Origin: DASZTU01 sp035493835
GTDB taxonomy: Bacteria > Pseudomonadota > Alphaproteobacteria > Rhizobiales > Devosiaceae
Length of the DNA: 46,596 nucleotides
Direction: 5' to 3'
Assembly: GCA_035493835.1 (NCBI GenBank)
Contig: DATJHO010000118.1
Location: forward strand, 1 to 46,596
Part shown: in pieces, positions 16,370 to 23,257 of the stretch
Layout: every line of letters starts with the position of its first letter
Numbering within the stretch: position 1 is the stretch's first letter
Notes under the pieces: model-generated
Database searches by the model: none
What the model was told of the DNA's origin: nothing
Seen by the model: the letters and a program-made list of their open reading frames with translations, nothing else
Position numbers and translations under genes: made by a program

Positions 16370-17206
16370 ATGGCGGACGACGAAATTCAGGCGGGGGTTA
16401 GCGTCACGAAGCAACGAGGCCCGTCCTTCCCATTCATTGGATTGGAAAAGGCGGTCGAGCGAACTCGCGAACTTTACGCCAAGGCTAAGCGCTTCGAGGT
16501 TCGGCTTTCCGACGCGGCAGCCGATTGGAATTACGGCGCGAAGAGCAGCGGCGCGTTCCAAACGGCGGCGGCTCTCTTGGCCTTCGGTCTTATCGAGGAC
16601 TCAGGGAGCGGGGAGGCTCGAAAGCTTAAAGTTAGTGACCTTGGTTGGCGCATCTTGGCTGACGACCGACCTGGGATGCGTGAGAAGCACATGTCAGAAG
16701 CGGCGCTTAAGCCGAAGCTCGTGGCTGAGTTTGCAAAAATCTGGCGGGATGGGCGTCCAGACGATAGCCATGCGATCAGCGATTTAAAGTTCGAGCACGG
16801 CTTCACGGATGAGTCTGCGCCCCGCTTTTTGCGAGTGTTCGACGACACTATCCGATTCACAACCCCCGCTGACGCTGATAAGGTTGCGGAAGCCGAAAAT
16901 GCTCGCGATGAAGCATTCTCTAAATTTGTTGGAACTGCATTCGGGAGTCTCGGTGGACAGGCAAAGCCGCCCGCCGCGCCTCTTGATTCGAATAAGGGAA
17001 TAACTCTCATGGCAGGTGAGCGCGAATTGACCACCGGCATACTGTCCAAAGGCGCTAGCTTTCGCTTGATCGTTAGCGGCCGCGTGGGCGAAAAGGAAAT
17101 CGAGCGGCTTATCAAGAAACTTGAACTCGACAAGGAGATTTTGGCCGATGCCGAAGACCAAAACGACGTCGAGGGCGAGCTCAAGTCCAAAAACGTCTTC
17201 GATTGA
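16370..17206 (+). CDS. Conserved hypothetical protein (278 aa), accessory
   Basis: A 278-residue soluble protein; I recognise it as a family of uncharacterised proteins seen in rhizobial-type genomes but know no function. Residues about 20-90 look like a winged-helix or helical DNA-binding-like region: FIGLEKAVERTRELYAKAK, then GAFQTAAALLAFGLIEDSGSGEARKLKVSDLGWRIL. The middle carries FDDTIRFTTP and a charged helix. The C-terminal part (about 205-260) begins with a beta-rich ERELTTGILSKGASFRLIVSG and ends in a charged helix EKEIERLIKKLELDKE. Strong AAGGAGG ribosome site. GC content and codon use look lower than in the flanking core genes, consistent with acquisition. It overlaps the next gene by 59 bases. 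Confidence 0.85.
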   Translation: MADDEIQAGVSVTKQRGPSFPFIGLEKAVERTRELYAKAKRFEVRLSDAAADWNYGAKSSGAFQTAAALLAFGLIEDSGSGEARKLKVSDLGWRILADDRPGMREKHMSEAALKPKLVAEFAKIWRDGRPDDSHAISDLKFEHGFTDESAPRFLRVFDDTIRFTTPADADKVAEAENARDEAFSKFVGTAFGSLGGQAKPPAAPLDSNKGITLMAGERELTTGILSKGASFRLIVSGRVGEKEIERLIKKLELDKEILADAEDQNDVEGELKSKNVFD

Positions 17207-17354
17207 ACCGTCTCAACTCTACAAGTTCAAGGAAGCCGCCCGCGATCTGCAAACGGACGACTCCGAAGAGCACTTTGACGAGCGGCTGAAACGGATCGCG
17301 AAAGCGCCGCCGCCCAAGGGTGACAAACCCAAAGATAACAAGCCCGGCCGCTGA
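17148..17354 (+). CDS. Small charged hypothetical protein (68 aa), partner of the 16370 gene
   Basis: A 68-residue protein starting MPKTKTTSRASSSPK, with a Ser/Thr-rich basic N-terminus, a central helix EPSQLYKFKEAARDLQTDDSEEHFDERLKRIAKA and a Lys/Pro/Asp tail. The start is supported by AAGGAG 11 bases upstream; the first 59 bases overlap the end of the 278-residue gene in another frame, typical of a coupled pair. The central helix resembles small proteins I recall next to the same large family in rhizobia. Function unknown; an antitoxin, adaptor or regulator role would be speculation. The stop codon lies inside the loop of the terminator at 17341-17367. Confidence 0.75.
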   Translation: MPKTKTTSRASSSPKTSSIEPSQLYKFKEAARDLQTDDSEEHFDERLKRIAKAPPPKGDKPKDNKPGR

Positions 17355-17367
17355 GCCGGGCTTTTTT
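17341..17367 (+). terminator. Rho-independent terminator ending the 16370-17354 unit
   Basis: AGCCCGGC pairs with GCCGGGCT around the six-base loop CGCTGA, followed by six T. The TGA of the 68-residue gene is in the loop. Strong, canonical signal. Confidence 0.92.
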
Positions 17368-17379
17368 ATGGAGCAAAAA

Positions 17380-17541
17380 ATGAAAATTCGACTGATCTTT
17401 TGGCTCTCCAAGGCGCTTGGCGTGCAGATCAAAGTACGTGACGCGCATTGGGGCGCCAAAATGGGAGTTTCAGAGATTGTCTCGGAGCCAAGTTTGACAA
17501 TCGCCGCTGAAGCCGGTCCACGCCCCGCGACCGCTGCCTGA
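17380..17541 (+). CDS. Possible small ORF (53 aa)
   Basis: A 53-codon frame starting MKIRLIFWLSKALGV with GGAG six bases upstream. The N-terminus is amphipathic and the C-terminus is Ala/Pro-rich. It lies just behind a strong terminator, and its last 72 bases overlap the 3' end of the convergent SinR-like gene. No recognised family, no visible promoter. It may be chance. Confidence 0.3.
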   Translation: MKIRLIFWLSKALGVQIKVRDAHWGAKMGVSEIVSEPSLTIAAEAGPRPATAA

Positions 17542-17757
17542 GGCGTCGTATCGAAGCACAATTAGCTGATCGTCAGCGCGCAAGTGGGGCTTGATCTCAT
17601 CCCTGATGGCCGTGGCAGACTTGGTAGTTTTGATCAGCCAGGTGCTATCGATGCAGTGCCATGAGGCCTCGCCGATCTTGCCTAAGAGATCGATTAGTTC
17701 GTCGTATGTCTCACCCTTCGTCGGGTGCAAATCGTAACCGACAACGTAAATGGCCAA
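17470..17757 (-). CDS. SinR-family small protein with Cas2-like fold
   Basis: A 95-residue protein. MAIYVVGYDLHPTKGETYDEL at the start (strand, then the conserved Y-D-L/I) and WHCIDSTWLIKTTKSATAIRDEI in the middle follow the ferredoxin-like pattern of Cas2/VapD-type proteins: a first beta strand ending in an Asp, a helix, then W...S.W.I. NCBI-type annotation of such proteins is SinR family. There is no CRISPR array, Cas1 or other cas gene, so it is not an adaptation protein here. The start is a TTG at 17757 with GGGAGG six bases upstream. It stands alone, convergent with the small ORF. A nuclease or toxin role is possible by analogy with VapD but unproven. Confidence 0.72.
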   Translation of the reverse strand: MAIYVVGYDLHPTKGETYDELIDLLGKIGEASWHCIDSTWLIKTTKSATAIRDEIKPHLRADDQLIVLRYDASGSGRGAWTGFSGDCQTWLRDNL

Positions 17758-17853
17758 TCGGCCCTCCCATGCTTAAAAAACAGGCATAGGCTGCCGTGAG
17801 TTCCGTTGGTTTGTCAAAGGCATAACTCTCCAAAATTCTATCCCCGCGCATTC

Positions 17854-17868
17854 GTTCTTGTTTTGTTC
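17854..17868 (+). promoter_or_regulatory. SOS box (LexA operator), GTTC-N7-GTTC
   Basis: A perfect match to the alphaproteobacterial LexA operator: GTTC at 17854-17857 and GTTC at 17865-17868 with seven bases between. It overlaps the predicted -35 box of the radical SAM gene's promoter, the position expected of a repressor site. Confidence 0.82.
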
Positions 17869-17891
17869 GCGTTGGACTGCTACGGTTAACT
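17863..17891 (+). promoter_or_regulatory. Predicted promoter of the radical SAM gene
   Basis: TTGTTC (17863-17868), 17-base spacer, TTAACT (17886-17891). The -35 element shares its bases with the second half of the SOS box. The start codon follows 44 bases later with GGAGG just upstream. Confidence 0.55.
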
Positions 17892-17935
17892 GGTCGTTAG
17901 GATGGGCGAGTCGCCCGATCAGACCGGAGGCGGCT

Positions 17936-19084
17936 ATGGCGCTGCATGTTGCACCCTCGTTCGAGGCGCTGGAAAAGCTGGTGGGGACGCGCGATGCGGA
18001 TCTCGTCGGGCGCGAACTGGTCGACCCCAGGCGCAATCGGGGCCGTGGGGCGCAGACCAACCCGGCGGGTCGCTTTGAAAAGGAGAGCCGGGAGCGGTTC
18101 GACGATGGTTGGGATATCGAAGAGGAGTTGCGCCCCTTCGAGACGGTCGAGCATATCGAACGGGCAAAGACCATCATTACCCGCAACGATAGCCCCGATA
18201 TCGGGTTCGATCGCTCGATCAACGCCTATCGCGGCTGCGAGCACGGGTGCCCCTATTGCTTCGCCCGGCCGACGCACTCCTATCTCGGGCACTCGGCGGG
18301 GATCGAGTTCGAGCGCGACATCTATGTGAAGGTGAACGCGGTGGAAGAGCTCAGGGCCGAGCTCGCCAATCCCCGCTACCGGGTCCGGCCGATCGCCATG
18401 GGCACCAATACCGACCCCTACCAGCCGGCGGAGCGCAAGCACAGGCTGACGCGCGGCATCCTCGAGGTCCTGCTGGAGACGAAGCACCCGGTGACGATCA
18501 CCACCAAAAACGCGCTGGTGGTGCGCGATCTCGATCTCCTCGCCCCGCTCGCCGAACTGGGGCTGGTTTCGGTGGCGCTATCGATCACCAGCCTCGACCG
18601 GATGCTGGCGCGGAAGATGGAGCCGCGCGCCTCGACACCTGAAAAGCGGCTGGAGGCGCTCAGGCTGCTGTCGGAAGCGGGCGTGCCGACACTGGTGATG
18701 GCGGCGCCGATGATCCCGGCGATCAACGACATGGAGCTCGAGCGCATTCTCGATGCGGCCGCCGCGCAGGGCGCCAAGACGGCCGGCATGGTGCCGGTGC
18801 GCCTGCCCCACGAGGTGCGTGACATTTTTCGCGAATGGCTGCTGCGCTATTTCCCCGACCGGGTCCGGCATGTCATGGGCCTCATCCGCGACACCCGCGG
18901 CGGCAAGGACAACGACCCCAATTTCTACACCCGTTTCCAGGGCGAGGGCGCCTATGCGGTGCTGCTGCAGCAGCGCTTCCAAAAGGCCAGGGAACGCTAC
19001 GGCCTCGCCAACAAGCTGGCTCCGCTCCGCACCGACCTGTTCATCGCGCCCCGGGCAAACGATGCGCAGATGAGCCTGTTCTAG
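17936..19084 (+). CDS. PA0069-family radical SAM protein (SplB-like)
   Basis: A 382-residue radical SAM protein related to spore photoproduct lyase-like proteins. The cluster motif is CEHGCPYCFAR with Cys101, Cys105 and Cys108 (CxxxCxxC). The following GTNTDPYQPAERKHRLTRGI and the TKNALVVRDLDLL segment are typical of the PA0069 group. The substrate is unknown; DNA or nucleic-acid repair is suggested, not proven, by the family link and by the SOS box in its promoter. The ATG at 17936 is set by GGAGG six bases upstream; the open frame extends 26 codons further, overlapping the promoter. It is transcribed alone. Confidence 0.93.
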   Translation: MALHVAPSFEALEKLVGTRDADLVGRELVDPRRNRGRGAQTNPAGRFEKESRERFDDGWDIEEELRPFETVEHIERAKTIITRNDSPDIGFDRSINAYRGCEHGCPYCFARPTHSYLGHSAGIEFERDIYVKVNAVEELRAELANPRYRVRPIAMGTNTDPYQPAERKHRLTRGILEVLLETKHPVTITTKNALVVRDLDLLAPLAELGLVSVALSITSLDRMLARKMEPRASTPEKRLEALRLLSEAGVPTLVMAAPMIPAINDMELERILDAAAAQGAKTAGMVPVRLPHEVRDIFREWLLRYFPDRVRHVMGLIRDTRGGKDNDPNFYTRFQGEGAYAVLLQQRFQKARERYGLANKLAPLRTDLFIAPRANDAQMSLF

Positions 19085-19351
19085 CGGCTATCCGGTTGCG
19101 CGAGCGGCCGTATCAGGCCGAGCCCCTCCTCGGCGTCATACCGACGGTGAGTCAGCGGCAAGAACTGTTGCGCGCCGCTGGGTCCCCCTCGCCCCTCAGG
19201 GGCGAGGGGACGCTGGGGCACGGCTGGTAGGCAAATCGCCAGCAAAGCCTGCAACGAACTTGTGCCGAGGGAGACGGGGCCCATGATTTGGCTAAAACAT
19301 CCGCATCCGCCCAATGACGCCGTGATGCGGTGCCCCCGCCAGCAAGACCGC

Positions 19352-20752
19352 CTATTCCGCCGCCGTGCTTGCCACCGAGAACCCGGCCTGGCCTGCTCGG
19401 TTCGCGCGGCCGATGATAATGGCGAACACCACCCAAATTGGCATGACCAGCAGGGCCTTCATCACATTCGTTGGCGTAACGAGGTTGGGAAAAATCCAGC
19501 CGGTGAAGGGCTCGAGGATCGTTTCGGGGACGAACATGCCAGAAAGCGCACAGGCGAGGGAAAGCGCGAGGCTCACAATAAGAAGAACCCTCAGGACGAA
19601 CCTGTCGGCGGTTCGCGCGGGGGTGAGGAAGGCAAGCGGCAGAACGGCGAGCGGCAACATGGCAACGAGATGGCGGGGGCCCGTCGACCAGCCGCCGTTC
19701 CAGTAATAATATGAGGCGTTGATCCAGAACTGGACGATGACGATCAGCGCGATGACCACGGCCGGGCCGGTCAGTCTTCCTCTCGTCTTGGCCATGACGA
19801 GGAGGCCGGCAGGCACGAAAAGCAAAATCGGCGAAAGCGGCAGCAGGCCGCGATAGGTGCCGAACAGCAATTGCAGCAGCACCAGTGGATTGGGCCAGGT
19901 GACGCCGAAAATCCCCTGCTCCATGCCTTCAAAATTGGTGTTCTCGTAGCCCAGGTGCAGCGGAGAACCGAAAGCCAGGGCGTTGTAGATGAAGAGCGGC
20001 GACAGGCCCGCGATACCTCCCAGCGCCAGCGTCGGTAGCGCCTTCAGCTCCAACCCGCCCTTGCGCGCCCGTAGCAGGGCAAAGACGCCGAGAATTGCGA
20101 CGGCAGGCGCCGCCGTCAAATCGACCACGAGAGTATAGCCAAGCAGCAGGCCCAGCAGCAGCGTTGCCCATGCCCTCCACCGAACCGTGCTTCCGTCCTC
20201 CCCGGGAAACAGCCGGAGAATCGCCGCGAACGCGAAAAGCAAAAAACTACCGGTCACCGTGTGTGCAAAAAAGGCGGTCGACCAGCCCATGAATGGCGTG
20301 GCCCAACCGAGGCAAAACGCGGCGAACAGCGCCCCGCTTCGGCTGGCGCCCAACTCCAGGGCGACGAGGAACACCAGCGCGATTGCCACGGCCGAGATCA
20401 GCACATTTGTGCCGATCGTCGCCCAGCCCTCATACGCCTCGAACACAGATCGGTTGCGGCTGTCGGTGCTGGCGCCCGTCAGCTGGTGGAAAAGCCGTGC
20501 GAGGCCGACAGCCGGCAGCGCCAACAGCGGGTGCCCGGGCGTTTTGTCGGCAAATACGCGGCCATCGAACGTGGCCTTGTCGACGGTCCAACCAGCATAG
20601 GGGGTGATATCGAGGCTGCCCCTGTCGAGAATCGAGACCGTCAGGGCCAGGCGGGTCACCACCTGAGCATTTCCCGCCGGCTGCGGCGCCAACGCCGCCA
20701 GTGACCAGAAGCCGAGAAGAAAGACCAGCAAAGCGGTAATTTTCGTGCCCAT
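19352..20752 (-). CDS. Polytopic membrane protein, GT-C glycosyltransferase-like
   Basis: A 466-residue protein with a signal-like first helix (ITALLVFLLGFWSLAALAP) and roughly ten further hydrophobic segments. The first periplasmic loop contains DRGSLDITPYAGWTVDKATFDGRVFADKTPGHPLLALP, split here: the ADKTPGHPLLALP portion matches the G-x-Y/F-x-D-K-x-P-G pattern of GT-C enzymes (ArnT/PMT-type), where the preceding acidic residues are catalytic. It would transfer a sugar from a lipid-linked donor outside the membrane; donor and acceptor are unknown. It has no glycan genes beside it. ATG at 20752, without a strong ribosome site. Confidence 0.8.
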   Translation of the reverse strand: MGTKITALLVFLLGFWSLAALAPQPAGNAQVVTRLALTVSILDRGSLDITPYAGWTVDKATFDGRVFADKTPGHPLLALPAVGLARLFHQLTGASTDSRNRSVFEAYEGWATIGTNVLISAVAIALVFLVALELGASRSGALFAAFCLGWATPFMGWSTAFFAHTVTGSFLLFAFAAILRLFPGEDGSTVRWRAWATLLLGLLLGYTLVVDLTAAPAVAILGVFALLRARKGGLELKALPTLALGGIAGLSPLFIYNALAFGSPLHLGYENTNFEGMEQGIFGVTWPNPLVLLQLLFGTYRGLLPLSPILLFVPAGLLVMAKTRGRLTGPAVVIALIVIVQFWINASYYYWNGGWSTGPRHLVAMLPLAVLPLAFLTPARTADRFVLRVLLIVSLALSLACALSGMFVPETILEPFTGWIFPNLVTPTNVMKALLVMPIWVVFAIIIGRANRAGQAGFSVASTAAE

Positions 20753-21117
20753 GCCCGTTTTATCGCATGATGGCGCTTAAAGCGTCGTTGCAATCGATCG
20801 GGTGAGGGGAGCGCCCGCCGGCAAATTGTCCCCTCCCAATAAATCATCGCCCCCTTCCTCACTCGACGCTTGGCGTCGACCTCTCCCTCGGAGAGAGGGT
20901 CGGGGTGAGGGGCCTGTGCGGCTGCTTCAGCCTTTGTGGATCAAGCGCCAAGTCGCCCCATCGAATGCTCAAGACCTGCACCGGCCCAGAGACTATAGTC
21001 GCCTTGCAGATTCAGCCGTGACGCTTGCCGCCCCGGCCCCAGACGCCGGCGGCCCGGCTGTGGATAGCCGGGCCGATTGCGGTTCGGGCTCGACCGGCCA
21101 GCCGAATTGAGCATGCT
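20753..21117. other. 365-base intergenic stretch, noncoding
   Basis: No convincing gene. A family C-type repeat fragment (CTCTCCCTCGGAGAGAGG, GTCGGGGTGAGGGGCC) lies at about 20881-20914, beside the short palindrome GACGCTTGGCGTC at 20864-20878. The right half should hold the promoter of rnhB; one GANTC site, the target of CcrM-type methylases, is present at 21009-21013. Confidence 0.5.
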
Positions 21118-21789
21118 ATGGCGATGCCGCGCCGTGATTCGCCCATCGTCGAAATCGTTTCAGCCGGGCCCGACCTCTTTCACGAGCAGGCGGCCATGGC
21201 GGCTGGAGCGCGGATTATTGCCGGCGTCGATGAAGCCGGGCGCGGGCCACTGGCGGGTCCCGTGGTCGTTGCGGCGGTGGTGCTCAGGCAGTGCGACGTG
21301 CCGGCGGGGCTCGACGATTCCAAAAAACTCACGGCCGAGCAGCGGGAAGAGCTTTTTCCCGAAATCATGGCGCGGGCAACCGTCTCCGTGGTGGCGGCGC
21401 CGCCCTCGATCATCGCCTCGCTCAATATTCTGGGCGCAACGCTCTGGGCCATGCGCCATGCGGTGCTCAGCCTTTCCGTCCGGCCCGACCATGTGCTGGT
21501 CGATGGCAACCGGCTGCCGCCGCGCCTGCCCGTGCCCGGCACGCCCATCATCGGCGGCGACGGCCTCAGCGCCTCGATCGCTGCCGCCTCGATCATTGCC
21601 AAGGTGACACGCGACCGCATGTGCCGGATCATGCATGCCGATGCGCCCGATTTCGGCTTTGCCGGGCACAAGGGCTACGCCACCCCCGAGCACCTGCAGG
21701 CGCTGGATCGCCACGGCCCCTGTCGTCACCACCGCATGGATTTCGAGCCCTGCGCCCGCGCCGCCCTGGCGCGCCGAGCGACGGCGTAG
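21118..21789 (+). CDS. rnhB: Ribonuclease HII
   Basis: A 223-residue RNase HII that nicks RNA:DNA hybrids and single ribonucleotides in DNA. Catalytic signature AGVDEAGRGPLAGPV with Asp38-Glu39; a third carboxylate in HVLVDGNRLP; further conserved SIIAKVTRDR and GFAGHKGYATPEH. Two ATG codons are possible at the start, 21118 and 21124; neither has a good ribosome site. It lies 90 bases upstream of ccrM in the same direction, an arrangement seen in other alphaproteobacteria. Confidence 0.96.
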   Translation: MAMPRRDSPIVEIVSAGPDLFHEQAAMAAGARIIAGVDEAGRGPLAGPVVVAAVVLRQCDVPAGLDDSKKLTAEQREELFPEIMARATVSVVAAPPSIIASLNILGATLWAMRHAVLSLSVRPDHVLVDGNRLPPRLPVPGTPIIGGDGLSASIAAASIIAKVTRDRMCRIMHADAPDFGFAGHKGYATPEHLQALDRHGPCRHHRMDFEPCARAALARRATA

Positions 21790-21816
21790 CAATCCACGCC
21801 CTCATCACCCGCAGCG

Positions 21817-21832
21817 TTTAATTCGCTTTAAC
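21817..21832 (+). promoter_or_regulatory. CtrA-like site upstream of ccrM
   Basis: TTTA (21817-21820), seven bases, TTAAC (21828-21832): one mismatch from the CtrA consensus TTAA-N7-TTAA(C). Read another way, TTAA and TTAA are six bases apart. It lies 48 bases before the ccrM start. CtrA activates ccrM in Caulobacter; the same control here is inference. Confidence 0.45.
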
Positions 21833-21879
21833 CTAAAATGCTTACAAAGGCGCTTGTTAGTGCTGTGTAAGAGTTGCGT

Positions 21880-23013
21880 ATGTTGCGTACCGCGCGTCAG
21901 GCGGCCCAGGTGGCTGCAGCGGAAGGGGCCGCGCTCCCCCTAGACACGATCCTCCTCGGGGATTGCGTCGAGCGCATGAATGCCTTGCCGGCCGGCTCGG
22001 TAGACCTGATTTTTGCAGACCCCCCTTACAACCTGCAGCTGGAGCAGGGCCTCACCCGCCCCGACCAGAGCAAGGTCGACGCCGTTGATGACGACTGGGA
22101 CAAGTTCGAGAGCTTTGCCCACTACGATGCTTTTACCCACGCCTGGCTCAAGGCGGCGCGGCGGCTGCTGAAGCCGGATGGCGCGCTCTGGGTCATTGGC
22201 TCCTATCACAACATTTTCCGCGTCGGCGTCGCGCTGCAGGATCTCGATTTCTGGCTGCTGAACGACGTGATCTGGCGCAAGGCCAATCCGATGCCGAACT
22301 TCCGCGGCACGCGCTTCACCAATGCGCACGAGACGCTGATCTGGGCGGCGCGCAGCCAGAAGGCGCGCGTGACCTTCAACTACGAGGCGCTCAAGGCCGG
22401 CAACGAAGATACGCAGATGCGTAGCGACTGGTTGTTCCCGCTGTGCACCGGCGCCGAGCGGCTGAAGGACGAGGACGACGACAAGCTCCACCCGACGCAA
22501 AAACCGGAAGCGCTGCTCTATCGCATCCTCACCGCCACGACCCGGCCGGGCGATGTGGTGCTCGACCCCTTCTTCGGCACCGGCACCACGGGTGCCGTGG
22601 CGCGCAAGCTCGGACGGCATTTCATCGGCATCGAGCGCGATGAAAGCTATGCGGCGGGCGCGCTGAAGCGGATCATCGCCGCCCGGCCCATTTCCCCCGA
22701 GGCGCTGCAATCGGCAACCCCGAAGCGGCAGGCCCCGCGCGTCGCCTTCGGCTCGCTGCTGGAGCAGGGCGTGATCGCCCCCGGCGCCCCGCTTTTTGAC
22801 GCGCGCCGCAGATTTGCGGCCATGGTTCGGGCCGACGGCTCACTGAGTTCCGGACCGCATCAGGGTTCCATCCATCGCGTCGGCGCCCTCGTTCAAAACG
22901 CCGAGTCCTGCAATGGCTGGACTTTTTGGCACCACGAGCACGACGGCCGGCTGGCCCCGATCGACGAACTGCGCACCCAGATCCGCGCCCGAATGGCGCT
23001 GCTGTCGGTCTGA
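21880..23013 (+). CDS. ccrM: Cell-cycle DNA adenine methyltransferase (GANTC)
   Basis: A 377-residue beta-class N6-adenine methyltransferase. Target region: DLIFADPPYNLQLEQGL with DPPY at 47-50. SAM-binding loop: DPFFGTGTTGAVARKLGR. Also the family-typical ANPMPNFRGTRFTNAHETLIWA, and the extra C-terminal domain (about 290-377) containing GSIHRVGALVQNAESCNGWTFW, split here as GSIHRVGALVQ and NGWTFWH, found in CcrM but not in shorter methylases. It methylates GANTC after replication, setting cell-cycle transcription and replication control. No restriction partner is adjacent. The ATG at 21880 is preferred; an in-frame TTG lies two codons earlier. Confidence 0.97.
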   Translation: MLRTARQAAQVAAAEGAALPLDTILLGDCVERMNALPAGSVDLIFADPPYNLQLEQGLTRPDQSKVDAVDDDWDKFESFAHYDAFTHAWLKAARRLLKPDGALWVIGSYHNIFRVGVALQDLDFWLLNDVIWRKANPMPNFRGTRFTNAHETLIWAARSQKARVTFNYEALKAGNEDTQMRSDWLFPLCTGAERLKDEDDDKLHPTQKPEALLYRILTATTRPGDVVLDPFFGTGTTGAVARKLGRHFIGIERDESYAAGALKRIIAARPISPEALQSATPKRQAPRVAFGSLLEQGVIAPGAPLFDARRRFAAMVRADGSLSSGPHQGSIHRVGALVQNAESCNGWTFWHHEHDGRLAPIDELRTQIRARMALLSV

Positions 23014-23040
23014 AGACTTTAACCTGCCCGGCCGTGCCCC

Positions 23041-23257
23041 TCTCTTCCTTCTCCTCTTGCGGGAGAAGGTGGCGCGAAGCGCCGGATGAGGGGTAGGCAA
23101 CAAGCGCTGAGCCTGTGACTCCCCCCTCACCCGCCCTTCGGGCACCCTCTCCCACAAGAGGAGAGGGGAATGTGCGGCGAGGCTGTGCCTCCTGACGCCA
23201 GAATCGCGACTCCTTCGTCTCCCTCCCCCTTGCGGGGAAGGGTCACGGGTGGGGGTT
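23041..23257. repeat. GC-rich palindromic repeat, family C, largest copy
   Basis: Fills the gap between ccrM and the convergent mutY. It begins CTTCTCCTCTTGCGGGAGAA, then GGTGGCGCGAAGCGCCGGAT and GAGGGGTAGG, followed after a spacer by CCCCTCACCCGCCCTTCGGG and CTCTCCCACAAGAGGAGAGG, then CCCCTTGCGGGGAAGGG. A close copy lies at 35503-35620 between gcvPA and gcvH. Noncoding. It could serve as a two-way transcription end for ccrM and mutY, but has no T-run. Confidence 0.8.

Noticed and set aside
17470..17757. CRISPR-Cas adaptation gene (cas2)
   Set aside because: No repeats-with-spacers, no cas1 and no effector anywhere in the window; the family also occurs without CRISPR.
23041..23180. Family C repeat as a bidirectional terminator for ccrM and mutY
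   Set aside because: Hairpins are strong, but no T-run follows on either strand, and the same element lies inside the gcv operon where termination would be harmful.
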